A stretch of DNA of 64,000 bases from Anseranas semipalmata (taxonomy: Eukaryota; Chordata; Aves; Anseriformes; Anseranatidae), in contig VXAA01000613.1 in the NCBI GenBank assembly GCA_013399115.1, forward strand, positions 186,001-250,000. The letters run 5' to 3'. Under the pieces are notes generated by a model. That model was not told the DNA's origin, made no database searches, and worked only from the letters and a program-made list of their open reading frames with translations. Made by a program: the position numbers and the translations under genes. This document shows, piece after piece, positions 48,590 through 62,660 of the stretch; the first letter of the stretch is position 1; each line of letters begins with the position of its first letter.

Positions 48590-48930
48590 AGACAAGGTTA
48601 ATAGGGTAGAGAGAGAGCATCTGTTTATGAGAAGGTTATCAAGTGAAAGGCAGTAACACAGTCTCCAAACCAGCTTTTCATAGCCTCTTACTTATTATTT
48701 AATTTGGCTCCAGTACGTGAAATTAGGCTAACGGCTGTTAAGTGGTTAAGGCATGCACATTGTCCATCTGCCGAGAAGGCTGCAGGCCGTTGTTCTGTTT
48801 CAAAGGCTAAGAAGGAAAAATAATATGAGAGTTGCATGCTGTTAGCTTGAGAGCCCATAAATGCATTTTCTCCCTCTTTCCCTCGCTTTTTTATTTCTTT
48901 TATCTCCAATGCTTTGCCTGTTGCAGCATT
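48590..48930. promoter_or_regulatory. AT-rich candidate conserved non-coding element
   Basis: A compositionally distinct block with CTGTTTATGAGAAGG, ACTTATTATTTAATTTGG, GAAATTAGGCTAACGG and CCCATAAATGCATTTTC, flanked by GC-rich DNA. Confidence 0.35.
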
Positions 48931-51900
48931 AGGAACTTCTGGAAAGCGAGCTATGGGCTCTTTTTTTCCTCCTGTCATTGCTGTTGTGCTTTTTTCCCCC
49001 CACCGAAGTGAAGGGTGAGGCAGCCGGTTTCAGCAATGCCACAGACACCAGCTGTTGCAGCCTCCAGATTCAGCCTAGCAAAGCGCAGCATCCCCCATTC
49101 GGTATCAGCAGTGGTAAGAATGAGACCCTGAGCTTTTGCTGGTTCTTCTTGACACCGCGACTGGCAGACCGTCTCCATCAACACATCGTCACCTTCGCTG
49201 TTTGCCTTGCACGCAGTCTGAAGCGAGCAACCCTCCCACCCGGCCTCCTTGCTGCATTTAATGCGTAGCTCCATGCACACCACAACGAAGGACCCATGGT
49301 TTCCTGCACGTTTGGTGTCACATTTAGGTGACAAGTTCAGACTGAAGGTCCCTCTTCCCTTGAGTCCTGCATCAAGCCAATGCTCGTGTGGATTCTCAGG
49401 TGTCTCTTACAAAAGTTGAGCTCACTCCATCATTTTCAGATGGCTAATGGGGTCTGTCAACATCTACCTGCTTACCTGCTTTCATGAAAGCTGCAGAAAC
49501 ATAATACCCAGCCCTCTGCAAAACGTGAGTGAAATCAGCCAGTTGATTCACAAAAATCAGCAGAAACAGTGAAGGGGAAAGGGGACACGCAGAGGAAGAG
49601 TGATCACCTACACCCTGCTTCCACAATTCACAAGGAAGGTCTGAATGACTTCCAGGCTAGTGGCTAAACTGTATACAATACCTCTCCAAAAATACTTGAA
49701 AAAACATCTCACAGATACCAAAAAACATCTCTACAATGACACTTTTTGCTCCTTGGTCCTCAAATGCAATTTGCAAGCTCTGCCTCACTGCTGGATAGAA
49801 CCACTGCATGGCTGGACCTGGTTTTATGAAGACTGGGTGTTGGCTGGACAATGAAGGATCTTTAAAGAGCATTGTGGGCACTTTAAGCAATTTTTGGCTC
49901 TAAGAGCCTGGGGTGGCTGCAGTCCATCCCCCAAGAGCAAAGCTCATGCTTCACTCACCCTTCCATGAGCAATGCTTTGCTCATCGTTGGCATCCGACCC
50001 GAGGCAGCAGGGGCCGACACCAAGGTAGTCCCGCTGCTTGGGACCTCCGTGGCATCAGCATCATGGCTGGGAAGCAGGGAAGATGCCATGCCCAGGAGCC
50101 GTGGCTGTTGGGGAGCAGCGCTCCCCACCACAGGGGCTCCCCAAAACCAGCCTGGATCTCCAGGCACGTGGGAGGAGGGAGACCAATTTCCCAGGAAGCA
50201 GCCCCAGGGGGTGCCAGGCCCCGACAAGGTGCACTGCTCTCAGGAAAGGGGCCCTTGAGCCGCAGCAAAAAAAATAAAAATAAAAAAATAAGCCAGCCAA
50301 AATGGGCTCTCTAAGTAAGAGCCGAGCCGTCTCTGAGCGAGAAGGGTTATTTATGGGGACGCGAGGAAGGAGAAGGCAGCTGAAGAGCATTTCTCATTTC
50401 CCTCCATTACTGCAACAACCCCACTTGAAATCCAACTTTATTTCTTCCTTCCCAAGCCAGGCAAGAAAATAAAATAAATGCCACAAACAAAGCCAGCCTT
50501 CCCTCTCTTGTTATCCTCCCAGTTTTGCCAGAGGTTAGCGGGGCTGTTTCAGAATCACAGCAGGAGCAACAAGCAGCAGTTGGCAGCACCCGGAGAAAAG
50601 ATTAGAGCATTTACTGATGGCCTGTCCCCCCACCTTCCCCAGGTGCCCCCGACTCCGCTTTGGCAAGGCATCGCTTTCCTGCGGATGCCCGCGGTATCCG
50701 CGCTCGCCATCTGCACCGGCTCCCGCTGCCTTTATCTCCGCGCCCCGCATCTCTTGACAGGTATCTGCACGAATTACTCTCCCCCGGCTCTGTATCTATC
50801 TCAGTTCATTAGCTGTGCGCGAGGTGTACGTATATATCTGTACATATATCTAGATAGATGGATAGATATTCAGCTTCCATGTGCGCCAATGGTTGGTGCG
50901 TGCAGAATGCAAGAGGAGTCTGCTCGGGGTTGGTTAGCTATAACACTCAAAACCCCCAAATTGCCACCTGTCTATTCAATTCAGCACTCGTCTCGCCCCG
51001 GTTCCCGCTGAACCTCACCCAAAAGGCACCAGCCAGACTCTGCATGGGTTTGGGGAAGGGATGAGGCAAAGGGAAATTAAGCTGCGGACGAGGAACGTGC
51101 GTTTGTCACGCTGTGTGACGCGGGGATAAAGCGGCTCTACGTTGGAATAACCACCAAAGCAAGATGCTCAGCGTATGTCCTGCAGCTCTGCACCTGCTCG
51201 CGCTGACATGATCACCGAGACAAATAAACGCGCGGCGTGCAAAGCTGCCGGGGATTATGGAGAGGAGAGCGGGATTCGCGGAAACTTGCCTGGCTTTGGC
51301 CAACCAGTGCGGAAAAACTTTGCCGGTACGGCAATCTCCATCAGGAGAGCGAGCTTCTGCAGTGGTTTTAGGCTGGCAAAACCTCTGCTTTGACACATTT
51401 ATGCCTGCGCATCTGTGCTTTTGCCAGCGCTGCTTATTCCCCTCGCAGGCTGGTATGAGATATTAAGCTATGCTAGCAGAAGTGTGACACCAGGAGAGTT
51501 CTGTATGAATAGCATATCCTGGCAAATCTGCAGGATAGAGAACATCTAAAAATCAGGTTAAGGGATAAATACTGACAAGTCCTGAGAGGAGAAAAGAGAG
51601 CATTCATTCAGGCATCTAGGTCTGCACCATCTGGAGAGTTGCTGCAGTTCTCCCCCCAAACCACGCTGAGCCAGGCCAGCAGGGCCTGTGGCGGGCACGG
51701 GGCAGGGCCCAAAGGTGACCCCTGAGCCAAGGACTCGTGCAAACCTCTCCAGGGTTTTGCAGAGCCTTCCACCCGGGGCTCGCAGGGAGCCTCCTTCGAG
51801 GAGTCCTCAGCTCGAGCAGGCTGTCAGGGAGCATATGCAGGGAACGAAAGCATTGCGGCGCTTTGCTTCTGATCATCAGTGTTTTGAAGGGTTTTCTTGG

Positions 51901-52349
51901 CCTAGTCACCAGCAAATTTGGCAAGGCGTTTCCCAAGCACTGAGCTGGCAGTTGCGGGAGAGAGGGTGCTTTATTCCAAGACAGCAACATAAAAATCCAG
52001 GGAGATAGCTTTGAACTAAAGCTGATGGGAGAAACATGAAAGGAAACGCTCTCCTGGGCACAGCAGCTGCTTTTGAGGCATGAGTGCAGGGGAAATTTGT
52101 GGAGATGAGGGTGATCCTGGAGGAGGGTTTTTCACAGGCTGCAGAATTTGCGCAGCCTGGAAGGAGGAGAACTGAGGAACACAGGCTACTTTTGTCTCCT
52201 CCGATCCCTTTAAGAAAAGGAAGATTTTACCCCCTCCTCTCCTCCCAGGGGAACAGCGGAGAAGCACTCGATGCTCGCAGCCCTCGTGGGACTGGGAATT
52301 GCTCTGCCCTTGCTGGGATGCGCAGCCCGGGCCACTACGGGGGTGATGG
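48931..52349. other. Intron, nothing else recognised
   Basis: Mixed GC. An A-rich tract lies at 50266-50290 and the GATA microsatellite is listed separately. Confidence 0.5.
50828..50872 (+). repeat. Short TATA/GATA microsatellite
   Basis: GTATATATCTGTACATATAT followed by CTAGATAGATGGATAGATAT: short imperfect TA and GATA arrays. Confidence 0.7.
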
Positions 52350-52379
52350 ATGGAGATGAGGGAGAGGAGGAGGAAGCTG

Positions 52380-52620
52380 CTTCTTCAGGCTCTGCAGCAG
52401 CAAATGGCCTCGGCGATTAAAACTGAGTGGGCAGTTGTGTATCACTCTGGATTTTCTGCCTGTTTCATCACTAGCAGTGACTCAGGAATATTCTTCATCG
52501 CCCTCAAGCGAGGATATGATCATTTTCTGCCACTTGAGATGAAGCTAATTTTACAGCAGCTTAGAGAGAGAGATGTCATGTGCCGATTTCTGTACTGCCT
52601 GCATCACACATCAATGCAGC
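52380..52620. promoter_or_regulatory. Candidate conserved element or unknown exon with a 102-codon open frame
   Basis: The plus-strand frame 52350-52658 contains a protein-like stretch (AVVYHSGFSACFITSSDSGI, LPLEMKLILQQLRERD). I recognise no family. The DNA itself (GATATGATCATTTTCTGCC, GAAGCTAATTTTACAGCAGC) also looks like a conserved non-coding element. There is no good donor after the frame. Confidence 0.25.
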
Positions 52621-52658
52621 ACAGCGAGGCTAGAGGTGCTGACTGCAGAAAGTTGTAA

Positions 52659-55600
52659 CACCCGACACCGGGAGACAACCTCCCGAAAGCGCCAGGGGCC
52701 GGGGAGGGCGGTTTGGAGGCGCAAGGGTCCCTGAAAAATGAGAGGAGATTGGGATCGAGACTTCCCGTCAGGGAAAGAGACAACAGCATCCTATCTCCAG
52801 TCAGGCTTGTTAGGAGGGGAAGCATCCAGACTGCCTGAAGCTTTTGAACATGCTCCTAATAGGACAAGCACGCTGAGCAGGGCCAATAGGCTCCAAGGAC
52901 AGATCTCTCCGCTCAAATCCAACCCAGTCCCGGAGAGACCGAATTTACCGAAACCGAGGCCTAATGCGCGAGGAGCCCATGTGCCAATGTGAAAAGCATT
53001 CACGGTGCCAGTGCCAAATTGCTCCCTCGGTGCATCAAAGCCAAGGGCTGGCTGGGAGCATCCTACCTGCGGTCCCCACAGCGCAGGGACGCGGTGGCAG
53101 AGGGACAAGTGCCACCACCGGTGCTGCAGCTGGACCGCCCGGGATGCTGGCTGCCGCCCTGCCACCCCACAGCCACGTTCGGATGGGTTTTCTCAGGCCG
53201 TTTATTTATTTTCGAGATGCAAAAGCTGCCTTCGCACCAGGCCCTGGCAATGCCTCGCTGGGCTCCCTGTGCAAAGCCGCAGCGTCTCAGCCACCGGCCG
53301 GCACGCGGCTCCTTGACAGTCCTGGCTCCAGGAGCTAACTGGCAGTGGTAGCTGCATTTGCAGGGGAAACGGAGCGGTACTGCCAGCTTCTAGTGACAAA
53401 AGGAGTGTTTATAACAGGCGCGGTGACAGCTGTCCGAATGCCACATTTATTTACAAAACGTTAGTTAAATTACTGACAGTTGGCGCCGCAAAGGGAAGCT
53501 GCGAGGAAGAGCTGACATCTCCCCATCTCACCAGCCCCACGCGATGCACGGCCCCGGCCTCCCCCACCATCGCCCGCTGCCCACCACAAGCCCCCCGCAC
53601 CCAGGACATTGCCCTGCACCCATGGGGGCACGGCGCAGCTCCCACCACCCCTGGAGGGTTGGTCCTAGCAAGGCAGGTGGAGTTCCTCCTACGCAACACT
53701 TGGTCATCGAGCCTTCAGTGCTCCTAGAGGGCCCAGGAGGACATTTATCACCCCGTGACCTCGGCCATCTGTTGAGACCACCCAGGGCAGCGCCACTTGA
53801 ATGGGTGGAGGTCACCAAGTTGAGCCAGGTGACCTCTGAACGGCCCAAAAGGTCTCGCACGCGGGTTCCAGACACGTAGAGGTGCCCGGGGTGAAAGACC
53901 CTGTGTCTTGCTAAACAACATCAACAGCCTGCGTGCTGCTGGCTTGGAACCAGGTTGCAGCTGCTGTCCTCCACGAGCCAAGGACAAGCAGAGAAATTGA
54001 GGAGATGCAGCCGACGTGCACCAGTGAAGGCATCTCCCTCGAACACCCATCTCCTTGACGAAGCAGTAACAACCCAAGATGGGATTTTGGCCTTCTGGCC
54101 AGGTCCTACTGTGGCACAGAGCATGAGCATCCAGAGCAGGGAGAGGCTTCCCTTGATCTCCCAGGAGCACACAAGTCAAGGGTTAACACAAGATACCTTC
54201 TGCTCCTCACTTTGGGTTTGCAGAGGACTAAATCACATCTCTTGCACACCACCAGGGTCCTTTGGACCGGTGTACCCAAACTGCTCCCTCCCCACACCGC
54301 CACGTTTTGCCCTGACTTGCACACTGCACAAGTTTGCTGAGCGAACAGGGTCACAGCTTGCATTGGACAGCCTAAAATTTGGCCTTGGCAAGCTGATATT
54401 CAACATGAACCTTGCTCAAGTCAAAGCAGAACAGCTCCCACAACTAGAAGAAAGCATTAGGAAGGATATAGTAAGAGAGAAAAATTGATTTCAAAATGTA
54501 AAGCAGCCGAGGTGGGCAGGAAAAGATTTTCTGCAGCTAAAGGGAAACTCTGATTCCAGGAATTTTTCCCTTCTGAGACTGAATGAAGTCAAAATTGCAC
54601 TATTTCCCATAAGACGCTCTAAATCCCTAAATCTTGCTTCAGCTGAATCAAAATGTTTCTTGTAAAATTTGACAAGATACTTCAATGAACTCAAACGCAG
54701 ACTAAAAGAAAAAAATATTCTTCTTTCAACCAAATCCAAATCCGCCCTTTTCCCAACAAGGAAATTCTAAAATAAACATTTTCTAGTCAAGGTGCACAAG
54801 AAAGAAACAGAAGATCTGTTTCAGAATATATATATATATTTATTTTCTTACGCAACAACCTATAACTTCAGTGCGAGATTTTCACATAAATACACAAGAG
54901 GCAGGTGCTTGCCTAGCTCGCGCTGAATGTCAATGCAAGATGAGCATCAGACCTTTAGAGACTTAGAAAATACTTGCTCAAGTTTTCACCTAGGTCGCTC
55001 TTCCTTTGAACTCAAGATCTTGGTATGGGACTGTAGGAGAAGAACAGAAATGTAATATAATAAAGACTATTCTGGAATAAAGCCCTACACCTATAATATA
55101 CTGAATTTGGATGACTTCAGGGTAAGAACCCAAACGTGACTTCAAATGTTCTGTAGGTCCAAACCACCTATAGATTTGGGAGCGACTCTAAACCTGGAGC
55201 TGCCCTGCTCTTCCTCCATAACTTTGGGAATTTGTTTTGCCCAACAGCTCTCTACTATGTTTCTTGTTTGAGATGTGCAAGAAACACAAGCCTGAGAAAC
55301 ACCCTGGTTTTGCTGAACAGAGATTGCAATGCTGGGAAAATAATGATCCCATCATGAAAAACAAAAATTAAAAAAAAAGTCAGACTCAAAAAAAACAAAG
55401 TAATGAACGTTTGGATCATGTCCGGGGTTCTGCATGTGTCTGATAAAACAGATGCAGGTGTCAGAGTCATTTATGGTTGTAGAGTCGGTCAAAATCTCCC
55501 ATCTCTGGGAAAAAAAAAAACAAAAAAAACAAAAACCTGTGATATTTCACCAGCTGCTCATGTTGGAAGGTGGTTTTATTCCTTATTTACTCTGTCCTCA

Positions 55601-56164
55601 TTGACATGCAGAGCTGGACATGCACGTCTCCTGTTTGACCCTTGGTGTCCTTCCCTACGCTGCGCCCTCCCCAGAGGTGTCCCCACCTCGCCGACGCTGC
55701 TGCTTGCTCCAGGGAGAACCCAGCTGCAAAGACCAGTTTGCCTTCGGACCTCCCGTACCCACCCGTCTGCTCTCCCGTCTCCTCACTTTGCATATAAACC
55801 ATCGACTGCCTTCCAGCATGCCTGCTGCTTGGGAAGAGCCAACGCCACTAATTGCCAGCTGAAGAATCCTTACTTAAGGCAAGATTTTTAATACACCAAT
55901 GATTAAGGCGCCTTTGGCATTTCAGCAGACGCTGCAGCATCCAGACAGCTAAGCCTGGTTCTCAGACTCCGGCGGCTCCTTCGCAGCCTTGCACCTCTGA
56001 AAACTGAACCCAAGGAGCAGAAGGTATTTCACATTCGCCTTGCAAAGGTGCCGCATGCAACAAAGAGCAAACTGTTTCTGCTGGGAGAGGGCTTTCTGCA
56101 TTGCTATTCCACGCACAGCGCGTTAACAGTTTGCATATTGTAGCAAGACTCAAATGCTGTCTTC
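52659..56164. other. Intron, nothing recognised
   Basis: 54780-55140 is AT-rich with a short TATATATATAT run near 54828. The plus frame ending at 54488 has a protein-like tail but no known homology or splice support. Confidence 0.5.
55509..55536 (+). repeat. A-rich simple repeat
   Basis: A10, A8 and A5 runs separated by single C residues. Confidence 0.8.
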
Positions 56165-56365
56165 CAACCTGATCCACAGTCCATTACTGTTAGGATAAAG
56201 ACTTGTGGTGACATTAATGAGCACTGGATCAGCCCCTTTGTCGGCATAAATCTCTCCATTGCATTGGTGGGATTGCATTTTCCATTTGCTTGTTTGTTTG
56301 GCACTGTATTCTCATTACAATTTCTATTAGCCAGTTCTCCCACTGATGTGGTCGTAGATTAATTC
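56165..56365. promoter_or_regulatory. AT-rich candidate conserved non-coding element
   Basis: CATTACTGTTAGGATAAAGA, GACATTAATGAGC, TCATTACAATTTCTATTAG and GTAGATTAATTCC occur in about 190 bases with no repeat signature. Confidence 0.35.
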
Positions 56366-59300
56366 CTTCCTATTTTTCCCCTTTCCTCCTAAAGGAAAAT
56401 AAGGGTCTCTGAGCTCAACCACGGTAAATAGAAACGGGCAGGGTCTGGAAGGAGCGAAGAACAGCTCTGCTGGACCAGGAAGATTTTTGCAGCAGGATAA
56501 GTTGGAGGAACTCCACTGAAGCCAACAGACGAGACAGTGATTTAGGCAAGCTGAAGAAGACCACCCACATCCCCAAGCCCTACCTAATGCTCCAGCTCCT
56601 ACCTAATGACCATCCACCACCGGGAAGCCCTGCAATACCACAGCCACATGCCATAAGCCCCGCAGTGACAATTCCCCAGCGCCTACATCTGGAAACGCTC
56701 GCAGCAGCCCCTTCGGACTCCCAGCAAGAGCAGGACACTGCTGACAATCCGTGGTGCCCTCCAGTAGGACACACTTAGCATTTTCCTTACAGAGGGACAC
56801 ATCCTGCACAAAAAGACTGCAATGCAAGCAGATGACTCATGGAGCCAAAGAAAGGAAACGTTGCAATTGCCGCACACAAATATACACATTTATGGGGCCT
56901 AGGAGGGCACCTGACATCACATGGGGTGTTGATAGCAGGGCTAAGAACTGAACCTCCATTTCATAACCGTGGCTTAGCAATTAGAAATGCCACCCCAGCA
57001 ATTTTCCACTGGCTAGCTCTGTAGCTGCTAGTCTGCTCTGCCCCTGTCCCATCAGCCCTTCCCATCTCAGAGTAGGGTGCAAGTCTGTTGGATTTAAGCT
57101 TTTCCAGAGCTGGAAGGCTGGAGGTGCTTAGCTTTGTGATGGAGATGACAGCTCCAGAAATGCATGAGGTGACCCCAGTCCAGAAAGCTCCACTGAACTA
57201 CAGGCAGCAGTTCTACCAGGAGAGCTATAAAGGGAAACCCTCCTCTGGCACAGCAATCAGGAGCTTGTCTCATCTCAGATGGAAATTGCACTCAGGGAAA
57301 AAAAAAAAAAAAAATCCATGCATATGACAATTTTTTTTCCACTTTAAGCTGATTCCATCTCAGAGATGGGGGAGAGGTGGCTAAGATTTGCTGACACGTC
57401 ACTTTAGCAATAAACTCCTCTTTAAAAACATGCCGTCGCAAGCAAAGCCATCGACTCGCCAGCCGCAAACACCACGCGTGGGTGGGCCGGGGGCTGCTGC
57501 AGCCCCTTTGCTGGAGGCTCCAGGCACGCAGAGAGGGAAGGGGCACCCAGCAGCTACAGGAGGTGAAGCGGCACGGAGCTCTGTAGCAAGCAGCAGCTCA
57601 AGTCCTAACCCTCCCTACTGCTCGCATTCGCGCCGATTTCCCAAGCAGCGGCACGGATGCAGAACACGCTTGCCTGTGCATGCATGTACTTTAACATGGG
57701 AGGGGTGACCACAGCCCTGAATTTATTCCCTAACCCTCAGGAACCAAAGGAGAGAGGTTTGCAGGAGAAGGTGATCCTTCTAGACACCAGAGGAGTCGGG
57801 AGAAGAAACTTCTGTTGTTAACGGATGAGTCGACAGCTCGGCTCCAACCTTACCCCATGCACTGGGGGCTGGTCCCAGCCAAGCTCGTGCTCTCCCAAGT
57901 CCTTTCACCGCTCATAAAGCAGCAGAAGCAAAGTAATTGCACCTCGGCCTCTGCAGTCTGAGCCCCAGGCTGCATCCTTCCCTCATCCGGGCTTTGGGAG
58001 CAGGCAGGGAAGCAAGTGGGCTTTGGTCTTTGTGGGGAAGGCTCTAATTAAATAGCAGCAGCAGGACAAAAAACGCACCAGGTACTGAACTTGGAGAACC
58101 CCAGAACGAGATGAATATTTCACAGGAGCGGCGTGCCATAGGGCTGAGCCCGGGGGAGGAACACGAAGCGGGTAAGGAGGAGTTCGGTGGCTGGACGAGT
58201 GCACGGGACAGGGCTGGGCAAGCATCGCCCCTTTGCGGGGTTACGGCACCGGCAAAAGGCGACGCAGAGCCACAAGCCACCAAACACACTTTATAACGAC
58301 CGCTGGATCATTTTATATGGCCTCTGCCCTGCATTTTGCCCTGTCTCGCTTTCTTTATTTGCACCAAAAGCCCAGCCCCAAGCTGAGCGCCTGGCAGTGC
58401 CCCCAGAGCCCTCCTGCTCAGGGTGCCCACGGCTCGGCCCCCGGGGCAGCAAGCACCGCTGTCCCATGGAGCACGGTCCCCCAGCCCTGGCAGGCTGTCC
58501 TCTGCTCATCGACTGCAAAACCACAAAGGCAGCTGGCCAAAACCTCGGGGATGGCTGCTGTTGCTCAAGCAGGCAGGCAGCAGGGGCAGCCCCATCTCGG
58601 GGGGGGGGCTGCAGGTGGTTTGAAGGGGTCCAGGTTTGGACCCCGCAGCATCCCTGAGGATGAGTGCTGGAGCACACCACGTAGCCTTGTCCACCAGAGC
58701 CTGGCCCTATTTTTCACGTTACCAGAGAACACCACAAAAACGCACAGGTAGAGGGGGTAAGATGGAGCAGCACAGTCACAGAAAACAGACCCATTTCCGA
58801 GCAAGATTCTTTTCTCCTTAGCAAACAGGCAGTTTCTGTTTGTATCCATCAAAGTCAAACAAACACGCTTGATTTTGTTTTGTTTCATGGCCAAGTTATC
58901 ATTTCTCCAAAATTACTTCAAGAGCGCAACGGGGGCAAAATACATTTGCAAAACAGGCTTAGGTAAAACACTGCAGAGATCAGTAGCAAAGCACATGGCA
59001 TTTTTCAAAGCCTGAGTGGAAACCACTGGAAACATCAGGGTTAAAAAAAAAAGCCTTGACTCGTGTTAAACTCAGATTCGACTTTTCACATTAAAATCAA
59101 AGGGGGAGCAAATAAAGGTGTTGCATTGCCCTGCCAAGAAAACTGGGGGCGATGTACAGAGGAGCCGGTGAAATAAGCAGCCCTCGCCCTCCGGTCGGAT
59201 CTGCACGCCACCTGCTTGGGGCACCAGCAAATTCGGGGGGATGCCGTGCAAGCGCCTGTGCATGCTGATGGCATCGTCAGAGCCTCGCAGTGGAAAGCGC

Positions 59301-62300
59301 TGACTGATGGCAATTAAAGTGAAATCGTAATCAAGCCATTTGTTTTGGTGCTAAGAGAACTCCAAAGGTCTCAAAAATTCCTGGATTCGGTTCCAGCGCT
59401 GGATGAAAACGCAGGATGGGGCTTCAGAATGGTGGGAATCTGCGCTCCAGCAGACATCCCGCGACAGGAGATATTTGAACATCTCTGGTGCCTCCGGTCC
59501 TACGCCGACCCCTAATTGTAGCCTTTGCTGTAGCCAGGTAACCCATCCTTGGAGGTAAATGAGCACAGGGCAGTGTACCTGCCTGACATCCCCTCTCCTC
59601 TCAGCCCCAGCAGTCCTGCAGGATCCAGCAGGGAATTCCTGACTCCAGCCCGGCCCGAGCAGCCACCCCAAACAGCACCAGCCCCAACCACAAGACCTGC
59701 AGCCACACATCCAAGCCGCTGTGAAACACAGCGATGTGAAACACAGTTACACAACAGCCATGGAGCAAAGCCTGTACCCTTTAAAATGGACGTTAGGGCT
59801 GGGCAGCAGAGCACACAGTAATTAACCAGCCAGCGCCAGTCCTTGGGGCACAGCCCGCGGCACACGCCAGGGCACAACCATGCAGCGCTTTGCTCTGCCC
59901 TGGCACTGGCAGGCTTTCATGCGCATCCATCAGCTGCGCTGGGACAGAGCTGGAAGGAGCCTCCCCGGCCGGTGCCACGGTGCCACAGCTCAGGGCACCA
60001 CTGCCCGAAGGCGACACGGGGTCCTTGGCGCCCCGCTGATGAAGTCACCTACTTCAGCAGCCAAGCGCTCGCCCATGGGGGGACTTTCAGGGAAGCAGCT
60101 AAGTTTTTCAGCTTGCTTTCCCTTTTGTCAGCTGGGGGAGGAGAAAAAAAAAAAACAAGAAGTGACCTCCAGAGACATATGCTTCCTTCCAAGTCCTTGG
60201 CTGTACCTCGCCATCTTCCCACCCTGCATGGAAACGAGTGGGAAGAGAGGAGGGATGCTTTTGGTGCTCCCTTCCAGCATCAGCCCCTGCCTGCCACCCT
60301 GCCAGGGATGGGGAGAGGGCAGGATCGCTGCCTGGGTGCCGGGCGGGAGGTGGCTGCGAGCGGCAGCCGAAGCCTCTCCGAGCAGCATTGCTATTCTGAC
60401 CAAGTTAACTCCCAAACAACAGATCGATAGTTACGCCGGGAGCCGGGCTCGGGCTGGGAGCGGAGCAGGCAGGAAGATTCACGCTTCCTTGATTTCCTCA
60501 GCTGGAAATGGGCGTTTTTCACGTGCTCTTCTCCTCACGGCTCCTGCCACAGCACAGCACGGAGCCCTTGTGGCTGCAGGCACAGGGACCCGTCTGGGTA
60601 CGCAGCAATGTACGCTTGCCTGCATAGTCCCCAGTCATTCCCACCTTAGACCAGGAGGAATAAAAAGAAAACACCTGCCATTGCAAAATGCAGTCCTCCA
60701 CCTCTCCAGCTACCAAACTGATGCAACGAGCTGGCAGCAGCAGCAGGCCACAATTTCCAAGAGCAACGCCCGCTCAAGGGGCAGGACAGTGGGAATATCG
60801 TCGGCACTGTTTGCAAACCCCACAGCCCACGTGCAGGACACACAAGCCTGTCTCCTGGGGCACACTTGCACCTAGGTGCCTGCACAGGGACACAGATGTC
60901 CCATGCCACCAGCCAGGTCCCCAAGCTGAACTCGGGCACACGCTGCAGCTCCAGGGCGATGCTGAGCTGCTGCCCTCCCTCCCCAGGGCTGTCTCCCAGA
61001 GCTGGTGCAGGATTTGTCACCTATTTGTCACCCACCAGGCCTCGCTGAGAAGGAAAGCATCCCTCATGCTGACTCACCCCAGCTTCCCTTTGTTCTCTGC
61101 GGCCACCAGGCAAGTGCCCAGCGCGTCAGCGCACACGCAGCACACGTGTGCGAATGGGGAGCAAGCTGAGTGGGGCAGAGTGCTGGCACGGTCGGGGCCA
61201 GAAACCCCAGAGCTGGAGCAGTTCTCCTCCTCCCAGCGAGTTTGCAGAGTGCCCATTCTCCTATTGCCCTGCTACTGCCACCCTCTTGCAGATTTTGCTG
61301 CCCGGACCTCCCGTAACGCAGAACCCTCCCTCCCTGACACCCCCACTGCAAGATCTATAGGATTTTCGGTGCTTGGGAGAGCCCAGATATTTGGGGGAGG
61401 AAAAGAGCTACTTTATTGTAGCCAAAAATGATGGGGTGCACTCTGATCCAAGCCACCCCGTCCTCCACCCTCATGCACCAATTGTTCCAGCAGTGACACA
61501 AGACAAAACCGGAGGGACAGCCACCCGGCCGCTGTGCGGCTCCGTCCCTTCCTCCCAGGAAGCTGCAAGGGCTGCAGGGACGAAGGGCTCGGTTGCAAGC
61601 AGTGGGATTCACATTTCTAGGGGCCAAACGGAGCCCCCGGTTTAAGCCTTTCCACCCTTCCAGAAGGGAGCTGGCGGAAAAACCTCCCCAGGTTTTTTGC
61701 CCTGGCTTGGCCCTGCTCCACTCACTGGCGTAAAGCAGGAGCGCAGCTTGCGCGCACACACCCAGCTGGCCCCGCAGATGTCAGCGTGTCACCTACACAA
61801 CGGCGCTGCCAGCAAAGTCCCTCCCGAGCAAACTGGAGTTGCAAGCGCTGCTCCCGAGTGCTGCAATACAAACCCGGCTTTTTATTTTTAGTGTCGCTAT
61901 CCGACACCCTGGCCAGGACCTCCTCCTGCATGACTGCGCCCATCTGCTGCGAGGACACAGACGGGTACCTGGGCGCAGCACGTCCCAGGGGCTGCACGGA
62001 TCAAATCACCGGTCCCTCGGCAGCCCCCGCACCCCTCCGACTGTCGCTGCAGACAGGACCTCGGCGCAGGGTGCAAGCCCCAGCCCCACATCCCCCCAAC
62101 CCAAAGAGTAAATGCCAGCAGGTAGCAGCATCCCCCTGCCTTGGGAGCAAGGAGTTTTTAAGGCGGGCAGCACCCCCTGGCAGAGCACCCCCTCATCCCA
62201 GTGGGTCCGGACGCGGGGAAGAGGCACAAAACCCCTCTGGGGTTTCCACAACTCCAGCGGGCGATGGGTCCCGGTGCCGCGCCCCTGCGGAGCCCCCCTT

Positions 62301-62660
62301 GCTGGGCTGGGTTTCTGAGCCACGCACGCGGGCAGCTCAGCACCGGAGCACCCCGCACCGGGACCACGCAGCCACGACACGGGGAGCCGAATGTGCGCGT
62401 AGCGCAGGGGCCAAGAGGGAACCGCGCTCCTCTCTCCCCCCCACCCCGCGGTAACTTTTCCAGAGGGAGTGGGGGTGCTGAGCCAACGCCAGGTCCCCCC
62501 CTGCACCCAAATTTCCATTTCGGCTCGCTGCCTGTCCTGCGCCGCCCATCGAAAGGCTGTGTCCCCCTGCGGGGAAACTGAGTCACGTCCCCGAAGGCAC
62601 CGGCCGCGCCCCACACAGCACGACCCCCCCGAGCCCCCCAAGGCAGAAAGGCAGCGGCTC
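56366..62660. other. Intron, GC-rich toward the gene start
   Basis: GC rises rightwards; 59500-62660 is rich in overlapping long chance frames on both strands, including one antisense to the exon. A G10 run lies near 58599. No second gene could be supported. Confidence 0.55.
57298..57314 (+). repeat. A17 homopolymer
   Basis: Simple mononucleotide run, followed shortly by a T8 run at about 57332. Confidence 0.9.

Noticed and set aside
59880..60875. 331-codon plus-strand open frame, the longest in the window
   Set aside because: GC-rich chance frame with no recognised family, overlapped by other frames and lying inside the IgLON intron without splice or promoter support.
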